Notes: generated from the letters alone by a model not told the origin. Numbered from the stretch's first letter, positions 1 through 6,228 are shown. The stretch is DNA of 6,577 nt from Candidatus Omnitrophota bacterium (GCA_023140095.1 JAGLMJ010000067.1:1-6577); one strand, 5' to 3'. Numbers and translations are program-made.

Positions 1-183
1 ATAACGCGGAATCAAGCGAGCGCTCGGATCAAGAAAATGGGGGGAGATGTTTCCTCCAGCGTCAGTAAAAAAACGGATTTTGTGGTTGCGGGAGAATCTC
101 CGGGCTCAAAATATAAAAAAGCCGTAAGCCTGGATGTCAAAATATTAAGCGAGCAGCAATTTACTGATTTAGTATTCGAGTAA
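1..183 (+). CDS. ligA: NAD-dependent DNA ligase, C-terminal BRCT fragment (5' end outside window)
   Basis: The open frame enters at base 1 and ends at TAA 181-183, giving 60 residues. It reads as the end of the BRCT domain of bacterial NAD-dependent DNA ligase: an opening TRNQASARIKKMGGDVSSSVS stretch (T-R, then G-G-x-V-S-S-S-V-S), then KKTDFVVAGESPGSKYKKA, then a closing L-S-E-Q-Q-F helix. GG, VSKKT, VAGE and PGSK-KA are hallmarks of the LigA BRCT. LigA seals nicks in replication and repair using NAD+, and the BRCT domain helps DNA binding. The adenylation, OB-fold, zinc and HhH domains lie upstream of the window. One small departure is Asp where Gly is usual in the 'A-x-x-L-G-V' turn (LDVKIL). 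The stop codon lies in an 18-base repeat, listed separately. Family assignment is strong although only the tail is visible. Confidence 0.9.
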   Translation: MTRNQASARIKKMGGDVSSSVSKKTDFVVAGESPGSKYKKAVSLDVKILSEQQFTDLVFE

Positions 184-220
184 AGCTTGGTATCCGAGAA
201 AAGCTTGATATCTAAATAAA
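173..220 (+). repeat. 18-base imperfect tandem repeat spanning the ligA stop codon
   Basis: Copy 1 is TATTCGAGTAAAGCTTGG (173-190). Copy 2 is TATCCGAGAAAAGCTTGA (191-208), matching at 15 of 18 positions. A decayed partial third copy starts at 209 (TATCTAAATAAA). The period is six codons. In the ligA frame, copy 1 has TAA (the stop) where copy 2 has AAA (Lys), and the frame stays open to TAA 217-219. This looks like a slipped-strand duplication at the gene end. Confidence 0.75.
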
Positions 221-241
221 ACATTAACAAGAGGGTTATTC

Positions 242-775
242 ATGGAGCATAAAAGACATTCTATCAAGCGGGTTTTTTCCGGTTTAGTTTATATCTGCTG
301 CTTCTGCGTGTTGGCTCTTACGCTTAGCAGCTGCACGACTTTGCGCCGGAAATTTACCCGAAAAAAGAAAAAGGACAGAGAGTCGAGCCAAAAGTTCATT
401 CCTATCCTCGAGCCGATCGATTACCCGCCGAGGGTCTATTCTTCTTTGGAGAAATACGAGCAGCATTATTCTCTTTGGAGAGTGTGGGACAGGGACCTTT
501 TGTATGTCATTGAGAGTGACGGAAGCGATAAGAGGCAGAAATATCTTTTAGGCCAGGCGATCGAGAAATTGGAAAGAATGAAAGATCTGTTAGCTGATGA
601 AAAGAAATCCGAATTGGCTCCTCTTATTGATGATCTTCGCGAAGTTGGGCGGGTTTATGAAAAACAGGCCTCCATGCGGAATAAATTCTCAATTAAGAAG
701 AAGATCGAGCGCAATTCGAGGAAGATCCGGAATGGATTTGCACCTCGTTTTGTATTTCCCGATGAGGAACAATAA
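242..775 (+). CDS. Small lipoprotein of unknown function
   Basis: This gene encodes 177 residues, and I do not recognise a named family. The N-terminus is a bacterial lipoprotein signal: basic residues (KRHSIKR), a hydrophobic stretch at about 11-27, and the lipobox L28-S29-S30-C31, so Cys31 should be lipidated. Residue +2 is Thr rather than Asp, which under the E. coli Lol rule would favour the outer membrane. A very basic linker follows (about 35-45, with a KKKK run), then a proline-rich IPILEPIDYPP segment (53-63). The rest looks largely helical and charged: KYEQHYSLWRVWDRDLL (71-87) is aromatic-rich and distinctive, and about 96-165 has heptad-like helices. The C-terminus is again basic (SIKKKIERNSRKIRNGF). 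A weak ribosome site (AGAGGG, about 230-235) precedes ATG. It lies 58 bases after ligA and 29 before xerD, so cotranscription is likely. From memory, similar lipoproteins occur in Omnitrophota-type genomes; this is unverified. Confidence 0.8.
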   Translation: MEHKRHSIKRVFSGLVYICCFCVLALTLSSCTTLRRKFTRKKKKDRESSQKFIPILEPIDYPPRVYSSLEKYEQHYSLWRVWDRDLLYVIESDGSDKRQKYLLGQAIEKLERMKDLLADEKKSELAPLIDDLREVGRVYEKQASMRNKFSIKKKIERNSRKIRNGFAPRFVFPDEEQ

Positions 776-804
776 AGGGACGGTTTCGTTTCTTATTCAC
801 CATT

Positions 805-1692
805 ATGAAAAAATTCATCGAAGAATTTATTAATTATTTAGCCGTCGAGCGCGGGCTTGCGGATAATACATTATTGGCATACCGCCGGGACCTGAATAAA
901 TATTCTTTGTATTTAGCGAGGGCAAGTATCAAGGAGGCGAAACAGGTCAGGCGCGAACACATTTCAGATTTTATGTATGACCAGAAAAAAAAAGGGTTAT
1001 CGGCGAATTCGATCTGCCGAAGCCTCGCGGCGATCAAAATGTTCCACCGGTTTCTGGTCCGTGAACGGCTTGTTGCGGAAGACCCGACGCACTTGGTCGA
1101 TACGCCTAAGATATGGAAAAGGATCCCGGATGTTCTTGCGACATCTCAGATCGAATTGATGATCAATACGGTCAAGGGCAAGGGGTGGCAGGCGGTCCGC
1201 GATAAGGCTATTTTGGAATTGTTTTATGCCAGCGGGATGCGCGTTTCAGAATTGCTTAATCTGAAAGTGGACAACGTCAATCTCGAACTCGGCTATGTCC
1301 GCTGCATGGGCAAGGGGAGCAAAGAGCGCATTATCCCCATCGGCAGGCGGGCCTGCGAGGCTGTCGAGAAATATTGCCAGACGGCGCGCAAGAAATTAGC
1401 TAAAGACAAAACGACAATGGTTTTGTTTTTGAGCCGATTGGGAAAAAAGATCAGCCGGCAAAGCATTTGGAAGATCATTAAGAATTGCGCGAAAAAAGCA
1501 CATATCAAAACAGAGATCAAGCCGCATACGCTCCGTCATTCGTTTGCCACGCATCTTCTTGAGCATGGGGCTGACCTGCGTTCTGTTCAGGAAATGCTTG
1601 GACATTCGGATATTTCCACGACGCAGATCTATACGCATGTGGATCGTGAGAGATTGAAGACCATTCACAAGCAGTTCCACCCGCGAGGGTAA
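805..1692 (+). CDS. xerD: Site-specific tyrosine recombinase, XerD type
   Basis: This 295-residue protein is normal length for XerC/XerD, the recombinases that act at dif to resolve chromosome dimers before division. Residues 1-100 form the SAM-like core-binding domain (FINYLAVERGLADNTLLAYRRDL); about 105-295 is the catalytic domain. All six active-site residues are visible: Arg146 (SGMRVSELL), Lys170 (GKGSKER), His241 and Arg244 (HTLRHSFATHLL), His267 (LGHSDISTTQ) and the nucleophile Tyr276 (QIYTHV). They keep the spacing of E. coli R148/K172/H244/R247/H270/Y279. The C-terminus (ERLKTIHKQFHPRG) resembles E. coli XerD more than XerC. The start gives the expected MKKFIEEFINYL opening, but no Shine-Dalgarno is well placed: AAAGGGA at 774-780 is 24 bases away. 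No phage or integron context is present, so this is a housekeeping recombinase. The XerC versus XerD choice is less certain. Confidence 0.93.
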   Translation: MKKFIEEFINYLAVERGLADNTLLAYRRDLNKYSLYLARASIKEAKQVRREHISDFMYDQKKKGLSANSICRSLAAIKMFHRFLVRERLVAEDPTHLVDTPKIWKRIPDVLATSQIELMINTVKGKGWQAVRDKAILELFYASGMRVSELLNLKVDNVNLELGYVRCMGKGSKERIIPIGRRACEAVEKYCQTARKKLAKDKTTMVLFLSRLGKKISRQSIWKIIKNCAKKAHIKTEIKPHTLRHSFATHLLEHGADLRSVQEMLGHSDISTTQIYTHVDRERLKTIHKQFHPRG

Positions 1693-1697
1693 AAACT

Positions 1698-2957
1698 ATG
1701 AAGAACTATCTATTCAATCTTGATGGCAAACTTTTGAAGACCGTCCGGGAGATCGGAAGGCAAGCCGCTAAAAGGAAATCTTCAGCCTACATTGTCGGCG
1801 GGATCGTCCGGGACCTTATCTTAAAAAAGAAAAATTTGGACCTTGATATTGTTGTCGAGGGCGACGCGGCCGGTTTGGCCCGTGACCTGGCGAAGAAATG
1901 GAACGGAAAGGTAACGGTATACAAAAAATTCGGAACGGCGTCTCTGAAAATATCCGGGGGACTGTGTATTGATCTTGCGACGGCCCGTCGGGAAAGCTAC
2001 GCGTGTTCAGGTGCCCTGCCGGTCGTCCGGCCGGGACGTTTAAACGAAGACCTCCTTCGACGGGACTTCACCGTGAATGCGATGGCTATTGCGATCGGTC
2101 CGGGAGATTTCGGCCGGCTGGTCGATCCTTTCGGCGGACTGGCGGACCTGTCAAAAAAGATAATACGGGTATTGCACAAACAAAGCTTCATCGACGACCC
2201 GACGCGCATTCTGCGGGCGGTCCGCTTTGAGCAGCGGTTTTCCTTCCGGATGGAGAAGCAAACGCTTTTGCTGATGAAGGCCGCGCTGCGAAAGAAAATA
2301 CCTTTGAATGTCAAGCCTCCCCGGTATTTTGCCGGATTCAAAAAAATACTCTGCGAAGCGGACCCGCTTAAATGCGTGAAACGCTTGCATCAGCTCGACG
2401 GCCTGCGTTTTCTCGATTTGAAGTTCAAGCCGCATGTTCGGGACCTGAGCCTTGTGCATCAAAGGATCCAAAGGGCGCGAAGAAAATCATTTTATGCACA
2501 GAGGGATTGGTGGCTGGTCTATTTTATGGGTCTTATCGCGAAGGCGGATGACCGCGTTGTTCAACGTATTTTAGCGAGATTTCCCTTTACAAAAAATGAA
2601 CGCAGAGGCATTCAGCAGGTTGGAGAATCCGGTGACATTATAAAGAAACTTTCAGTCCGGAATTTGCGTTCAAGCGAGGTTTTCCGGATATTAAAACCAT
2701 TGACGACGGAGGCTATTTTATATTTGCGCGTTGCGACATCCCGGCCGGTTATTTCCCGGCGTATTGACCGGTTCCTGGCGCGTGATGCTCAGGTAAAACT
2801 TTGTATCAATGGCGAAGACTTAAAAAAGATCGGCGTTGCCTCCGGCGGCAAAATGGGGAGGATATTAGAGGATGTTCTGTACTTAAAGATCGATAAAAAG
2901 ATCAGCACGAAACGGGAAGAATTAAAAGCGGCAAGCCTATTATTAATGAACAGTTAA
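1698..2957 (+). CDS. cca: Class II tRNA nucleotidyltransferase / poly(A) polymerase family protein
   Basis: This 419-residue protein belongs to the enzymes that build or complete the tRNA 3' CCA end. The head domain has the nucleotide-binding YIVGGIVRD (31-39), metal-binding Asp48 and Asp50 (NLDLDIVVEG), the third acid in IDLATAR (Asp92), and the RRDFTVNAMA motif (121-130). The neck has DDPTRILRAVRFEQRF (166-181), the base-selecting template motif, with Asp where many CCA enzymes have Glu. About 205-360 is a helical body, and the C-terminus carries NGEDL (371-375) and GGKMGRIL (383-390). No HD, CBS or DHH domain is attached. The DDPTRILRAVRFEQRF wording recalls the A-adding enzymes fused to DHH-CBS in other bacteria, so full CCA-adding versus A-adding specificity cannot be settled. 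A GAGGG site (1685-1689) sits 8 bases before ATG. The gap to xerD is 5 bases, so the two are surely cotranscribed. Confidence 0.92.
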   Translation: MKNYLFNLDGKLLKTVREIGRQAAKRKSSAYIVGGIVRDLILKKKNLDLDIVVEGDAAGLARDLAKKWNGKVTVYKKFGTASLKISGGLCIDLATARRESYACSGALPVVRPGRLNEDLLRRDFTVNAMAIAIGPGDFGRLVDPFGGLADLSKKIIRVLHKQSFIDDPTRILRAVRFEQRFSFRMEKQTLLLMKAALRKKIPLNVKPPRYFAGFKKILCEADPLKCVKRLHQLDGLRFLDLKFKPHVRDLSLVHQRIQRARRKSFYAQRDWWLVYFMGLIAKADDRVVQRILARFPFTKNERRGIQQVGESGDIIKKLSVRNLRSSEVFRILKPLTTEAILYLRVATSRPVISRRIDRFLARDAQVKLCINGEDLKKIGVASGGKMGRILEDVLYLKIDKKISTKREELKAASLLLMNS

Positions 2958-2962
2958 TGATA

Positions 2963-3110
2963 TAAGACACAAGGTACAAGGCGCAAGAAACAAACAATAG
3001 TCAATATTCAAGGACTCAATAATCAAACAAAAACCATTATCAACAGTTTGAAATTTGATTATCGGTTATGGAATCTAGTTTGTCTCTTGCATCTTGTTTC
3101 TTATGTCTTG
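2963..3110. repeat. Long imperfect palindrome made of degenerate 7-base units
   Basis: The left arm (2963-2995) and right arm (3078-3110) are reverse complements at 26 of 33 positions; three mismatches would be G-U pairs in RNA. The left arm divides into heptads AAGACAC, AAGGTAC, AAGGCGC, AAGAAAC, AAACAAT. Read on the minus strand, the right arm gives AAGACAT, AAGAAAC, AAGATGC, AAGAGAC, AAACTAG in the same register. Differences fall only in the three variable positions or the last base, while the AAG frame is kept. CAA recurs at 2970, 2977, 2984, 2991, 2995, 3002, 3009, 3017 and 3024. A perfect inner stem pairs 3019-3027 with 3054-3062. The element fills nearly all of the cca-rbfA gap. It may be a dispersed intergenic repeat that forms a large hairpin in RNA. 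Confidence 0.75.
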
Positions 3111-3112
3111 TT

Positions 3113-3117
3113 AGGAG
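3113..3117 (+). promoter_or_regulatory. Ribosome binding site of rbfA
   Basis: AGGAG lies 8 bases before ATG 3126 and just outside the palindrome's right arm. It fixes the rbfA start at 3126 and argues against the in-frame upstream TTG at 3048. Confidence 0.8.
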
Positions 3118-3125
3118 TTAAGAAA

Positions 3126-3497
3126 ATGGGACGTATTGACCGGATCAACCAGCAAGTGAAACGTGAAATTGGAAAGATCCTTCAGAAGGAACTGGGAGAC
3201 CCTCGCCTGCAGTTCGTGACGGTTACGGAAGCGGACGTAAGCCGTGACCTGCATAATGCGAAGATCCACTTCAGCGTCTTAGGGCAGGATCATCAGGTGC
3301 AGTCAGCCCGAGAGGGCCTTGAAGGGGCCAAGGGGATGATCCGCAGATTGTTGGGGCAGTCTCTGAATATGCGCCATACGCCCGAGCTATTTTTTATTTA
3401 TGACCAATCCATTGAAATGAGCGCCCGCATTGAGGAAACTTTAAAGGAGATCCATGATGAGCATGAAAAGCATCATTCAGACAATCAAGAAAAATAA
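3126..3497 (+). CDS. rbfA: 30S ribosome-binding factor RbfA
   Basis: The gene encodes 123 residues, normal for RbfA, the small KH-fold protein that binds the 30S subunit and assists late 16S rRNA 5'-end maturation and cold adaptation. Visible family features are the N-terminal helix RIDRINQQVKREIGKILQKEL (3-23), D-P-R-L (25-28), VTVTEADVSRDLHNAKIHFSVLG (31-53) and the closing LNMRHTPELFFIYDQSIE stretch (80-97), with R83-x-x-P86-x-L88. The tail (about 108-123) is charged and His-rich. The open frame extends upstream to TTG 3048, but those 26 extra codons are translated from the palindrome arm and do not look like RbfA, and AGGAG points to ATG 3126. The last 44 bases overlap nrnA, so translational coupling is likely. 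infB, the usual upstream neighbour, is not present. Confidence 0.94.
   Translation: MGRIDRINQQVKREIGKILQKELGDPRLQFVTVTEADVSRDLHNAKIHFSVLGQDHQVQSAREGLEGAKGMIRRLLGQSLNMRHTPELFFIYDQSIEMSARIEETLKEIHDEHEKHHSDNQEK
3444..3449 (+). promoter_or_regulatory. Ribosome binding site of nrnA, inside rbfA
   Basis: AAGGAG within the rbfA coding sequence is followed by ATG codons at 3454, 3457 and 3463. Spacing is 4, 7 and 13 bases, so 3457 has the best spacing although 3454 gives the longest frame. Confidence 0.7.
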
Positions 3498-4416
3498 GAA
3501 ATTCCTTATCAGTACGCACGTCAGTCCTGACCCGGATGCGCTATGTTCAGAATTGGCCTTGGCGATCTATCTTAAGTCATTGGGAAAAAAAGTGACGATT
3601 ATCAATCACGAGGCTGTTTCCCCGCGGCTCCATTTTCTCCCCGGGGCCCGCAGCATCAAACCGTATAAGGACAAGAAAAGGAACGATTATGATGTGGCGA
3701 TCGTCGTCGATTGCGGCGACCTGAACCGTATCGGGAAGGTGCGGGGCCTGATTCGGAAAGAAAGAATCCTTATCAATATCGACCATCATATCACCAATGA
3801 TTTCTTCGGTGACTTGAATTTGGTCAGGCCTGCGGCCTCGTCGGCCGCTGAGGTACTCTACGAGTTATTATTGAAGGCCGGGTGTGTCTTTACCAAAAAT
3901 TTGGCCCTGCATTTATATATCGGGATCATGACGGATACCGGATCATTCCGTTATGAGAACACAACGGCACGGACCCATACGATCGTCGCGCAGCTGCTGA
4001 AATTCAAGATCTCTGCTCCCGCTGTACACCGGAAACTTTATGAGATCATTCCGTTCAACGATCTTAAGGAGTTTACAAAGATCGTCAACAGTTTTGACAT
4101 GTTCTTCGCGGGAAAGGTCATTTGCGTCCAGCTGCGCAAAAGGGCCTTATTAAGGTTCTCCGGCGAATTTGACTTGCGGGACGCTATCTTCAAGTTCCTG
4201 CGGTCGATCGAAAGCGTTGAGGTGTTTGTCATTCTGACAGAGGTCGAAAAGAATAAGACCCGGGTGAATTTGCGCTCGACGAATCTGTTTGATGTCGCCA
4301 AACTTGCCAACTATTTTAAAGGCGGGGGGCATCGCCGGGCAAGCGGCTGTCTTGTCAGCAAAAATATTCCCGCGGCGCAGAAAGATGTGCTTAGGGAGAT
4401 CAGAAAAGCTTTATAA
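3454..4416 (+). CDS. nrnA: DHH-DHHA1 phosphoesterase, NrnA-like (oligoribonuclease / pAp phosphatase)
   Basis: This 320-residue protein matches the usual length of NrnA, which degrades 2-5-base RNA remnants and dephosphorylates 3',5'-pAp in the cytoplasm. DHH motifs appear in order: THVSPDPDALCSELALA (motif I; His22, Asp26, Asp28), VVDCGD (Asp86), the signature NIDHH (Asp110-His111-His112), and MTDTGSFRYENTT (Asp161). The C-terminal DHHA1 domain ends with GGGHRRASG (290-298), the substrate-binding glycine loop. Motif I has Pro and Cys where HxxPDGDAxGS is common (SPDPDALCS), but the metal ligands are intact. Starts at 3454, 3457 or 3463 differ by at most three residues; 3457 has the best ribosome-site spacing. 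It overlaps rbfA by about 44 bases and precedes truB by 12. A DHH gene between rbfA and truB is a known arrangement in several phyla. Exact substrate preference (RNA, pAp or c-di-AMP products) is inferred. Confidence 0.9.
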   Translation: MMSMKSIIQTIKKNKKFLISTHVSPDPDALCSELALAIYLKSLGKKVTIINHEAVSPRLHFLPGARSIKPYKDKKRNDYDVAIVVDCGDLNRIGKVRGLIRKERILINIDHHITNDFFGDLNLVRPAASSAAEVLYELLLKAGCVFTKNLALHLYIGIMTDTGSFRYENTTARTHTIVAQLLKFKISAPAVHRKLYEIIPFNDLKEFTKIVNSFDMFFAGKVICVQLRKRALLRFSGEFDLRDAIFKFLRSIESVEVFVILTEVEKNKTRVNLRSTNLFDVAKLANYFKGGGHRRASGCLVSKNIPAAQKDVLREIRKAL

Positions 4417-4428
4417 AGGGGCTTTTGC

Positions 4429-5091
4429 ATGGAAGGCATTATTGTTGTCAACAAACCTGACGGGATAACATCGCATGATGTTGTGGCCCGCGTGCGCAAA
4501 AAATTCAAAATAAAGCGGGTCGGCCATGCCGGGACATTAGATCCTTTAGCGACTGGCGTGTTAGTGATCCTTGTCGGCAAGGCGACAAAGCTTTTCAGTA
4601 AGTTCGTCGCCTTTGATAAAGCTTACCGGGCGACGCTGATTTTAGGAACGGCAACGACCTCGGCGGACATCGAAGGGAAGATCATTGAGCAGAAGTCCTA
4701 TGACCATATCGAGCGAAAACAGGTCGAGGATGTTTTCCAAGGTTTCGTCGGCGATATTGAACAAGTTCCCCCAATGGTCTCGGCGGTCAAGATGGCCGGG
4801 CGCAAGCTTTATCAGTTGGCCAGAAAGGGCATTGAAGTTGAGCGAAAGGCCCGCCGGATACGCATTGATTGTTTGAACATTGAGGAATTCAGCCCGCCTG
4901 AAGTGAAGTTTTATTTGGAATGTTCCAAGGGCACGTATGTCCGCCAACTCGCTGAAGATGCCGGCAAGGCCTTAGGGTGCGGCGCCTGTATTTCGCAAAT
5001 CCAGCGGACAAAGGTCGGCGTGTTTTCCATTGAAGAGGCCGTTAACATAGAGGACCTGAATGAAAGTCATATACGGAATTGGCAAGGTTGA
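4429..5091 (+). CDS. truB: tRNA pseudouridine(55) synthase TruB, short form
   Basis: TruB isomerises U55 to pseudouridine in the T-loop of nearly all tRNAs. The N-terminus EGIIVVNKPDGITSHDVV (2-19) and the catalytic loop GHAGTLDPLATGVL (32-45), with nucleophile Asp38, are diagnostic. AYRATLILGTATTSADIEG (65-83), QVPPMVSAVKMAGRKLYQLARKG (112-134) and CSKGTYVRQLAEDAG (165-179) follow in family order. At 220 residues it ends soon after the catalytic domain, whereas E. coli TruB has 314 with a C-terminal PUA domain, so the PUA domain is missing. The normal stop, the coupled ribF start and the absence of PUA-like sequence after it argue against a frameshift. AAGGGG (4416-4421) lies 7 bases before ATG and touches the nrnA stop. 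The gene overlaps ribF by 32 bases. Confidence 0.95.
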   Translation: MEGIIVVNKPDGITSHDVVARVRKKFKIKRVGHAGTLDPLATGVLVILVGKATKLFSKFVAFDKAYRATLILGTATTSADIEGKIIEQKSYDHIERKQVEDVFQGFVGDIEQVPPMVSAVKMAGRKLYQLARKGIEVERKARRIRIDCLNIEEFSPPEVKFYLECSKGTYVRQLAEDAGKALGCGACISQIQRTKVGVFSIEEAVNIEDLNESHIRNWQG

Positions 5092-5992
5092 TCCGAAAGT
5101 CAGAAAGGCGGTTTGGGCGATCGGTGTTTTCGACGGTCTTCATATTGGGCATCAGAAGTTGATCAAGACGACCGTGCGACGGGCGAAGAAACTCAGCGTG
5201 CCGGCGGTTGTCATGACGTTCTCCCCGCACCCCGTCCAGGTCCTGTATCCAAACAGCTGCCTGCCGTTCATTGTATCCCTGCCGCACCGCCTGAAACTCA
5301 TCGAAGAGCTCGGCATCACGGTGTGCATCGTCGTGCGTTTTACGAAACGTTTCTCCCGGTTGACCGCGCGGCAATTCATCCATAAATATTTGGACGGTCA
5401 TCTTTCTCCCAAAGAAATTTTTGTCGGCGCGGACTTTTGTTTCGGGCAAAAAAAAGAGGGGACCGTCGCGTTCTTTAAGGAGGCCGGGCGCGCGTACGGA
5501 TTTAAAGTCCACGCGATCGCGCCGGTGACGACGGGACAGAAAAAGATCGGTAGTTCCCAGATTCGCCGTCTGATCACGCAGGGAAAACTCAACGCGGCCA
5601 GGCGTTTATTAGGACGGCCCGTTTCGATCTTTGGCAAGGTTGTCAAAGGCGACGGGCGCGGCAGAACATTAGGTTTCCCGACGGCAAACGTCTATCCCGG
5701 AAATGAAACAGTCCTGCCCGTCGGTGTTTATGCGGTGCGCGTGATCGCCGGGCACAAAAAGTTTCCGGGAATGGCGAATGTCGGCCGCCGGCCGTCATTC
5801 AAAAAAAAGACAAGCCGCATTAATATCGAGACGCATCTTTTTGATTTCAAAGGATCGTTGTACGGCAAAGAGATCGTCGTTCAATTCATCAAGAAGATCC
5901 GCAGTGAACGTGTTTTTGCATCCCCTGAAAAGATGACTGCACAGCTCGCGCGCGATGAAGCCAAGTGCCGGGACATCCTCTACTCACGATAG
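5060..5992 (+). CDS. ribF: Bifunctional riboflavin kinase / FAD synthetase RibF
   Basis: This 310-residue protein is full length for RibF, which converts riboflavin to FMN and then FAD using ATP. The N-terminal FAD synthetase (nucleotidyltransferase) domain carries GVFDGLHIGHQ (22-32), with the H28-x-G-H31 motif, then TFSPHP (53-58), FVGADFCFG (121-129) and the IGSSQIRRLI loop (163-172, the ISSTxIR equivalent). The C-terminal riboflavin kinase domain has GKVVKGDGRGRTLGFPTAN (192-210), with the P-T-A-N Mg-ATP motif, GVYAV, NVGRRPSF (240-247), the likely catalytic Glu257 in NIETHLFDF, and YGKEIVVQFIKKIRSE. GAGGA at 5050-5054 lies 5 bases before ATG, inside truB, indicating coupling. No FMN riboswitch is visible, so expression probably follows the operon. 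No intrinsic terminator is seen after the stop. Confidence 0.96.
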   Translation: MKVIYGIGKVDPKVRKAVWAIGVFDGLHIGHQKLIKTTVRRAKKLSVPAVVMTFSPHPVQVLYPNSCLPFIVSLPHRLKLIEELGITVCIVVRFTKRFSRLTARQFIHKYLDGHLSPKEIFVGADFCFGQKKEGTVAFFKEAGRAYGFKVHAIAPVTTGQKKIGSSQIRRLITQGKLNAARRLLGRPVSIFGKVVKGDGRGRTLGFPTANVYPGNETVLPVGVYAVRVIAGHKKFPGMANVGRRPSFKKKTSRINIETHLFDFKGSLYGKEIVVQFIKKIRSERVFASPEKMTAQLARDEAKCRDILYSR

Positions 5993-6120
5993 GTTCGTAT
6001 CCTTTCAATAAGACTTTTCAAATTGGTTTAGCCCTATTATCACTCCACAAACACTGCAATATCTGGTATCCCGCTCCTAATGTTATACAAATTGTTGTAT
6101 GGGAAGAACATACACACACT
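5993..6120. other. Non-coding stretch after ribF
   Basis: This AT-rich stretch shows no convincing gene, tRNA or terminator. The only local structure seen is a short hairpin: ATACAA (6085-6090), a 4-base loop, and TTGTAT (6095-6100). It is not followed by a T run, so it is not a standard terminator. The operon may end here by Rho-dependent means or read on into the hairpin segment. Confidence 0.5.
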
Positions 6121-6159
6121 TATACTGGTTCTTAATCAAAATTTCGTATCATTGCCTTA

Positions 6160-6190
6160 TTAACGTTCAATGGTTTTGATTGAACATTAA
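6160..6190. repeat. Hairpin, 12-base stem with one mismatch
   Basis: TTAACGTTCAAT (6160-6171) pairs with ATTGAACATTAA (6179-6190) around the 7-base loop GGTTTTG. The only mismatch is C against A. No T run follows, so it is unlikely to be a terminator. It may be part of the MITE-like segment. Confidence 0.6.
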
Positions 6191-6228
6191 TGATTGCAAT
6201 GCTTAATATTGGTTTAATCGGAAGAATT

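Noticed and set aside
805..1692. Integrase of a mobile element
   Set aside because: Length, XerD-like C-terminus and housekeeping neighbours fit chromosome dimer resolution; no attachment sites, excisionase or cargo genes are present.
1997..2341. 114-codon minus-strand open frame inside cca
   Set aside because: The plus strand encodes conserved catalytic motifs here; the antisense frame is Arg/Ser-rich with no family features.
2963..3110. CRISPR-like array
   Set aside because: The 7-base units are degenerate and adjacent, with no long identical repeats, no spacers and no cas genes.
4992..5091. Frameshift truncating truB
   Set aside because: The frame ends in line with a short catalytic-only TruB, and the overlapping ribF with its own ribosome site uses the other frame, so no lost PUA sequence is seen.
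5042..5512. 156-codon minus-strand open frame opposite ribF
   Set aside because: It lies within truB/ribF coding sequence with clear motifs on the plus strand, has no recognisable domain and is a shadow of that coding frame.
6180..6209. Second promoter (TTGAAC, 18 bases, TAATAT)
   Set aside because: Each box matches consensus at only four of six positions in an AT-rich stretch, the -35 overlaps a hairpin arm, and no gene follows.
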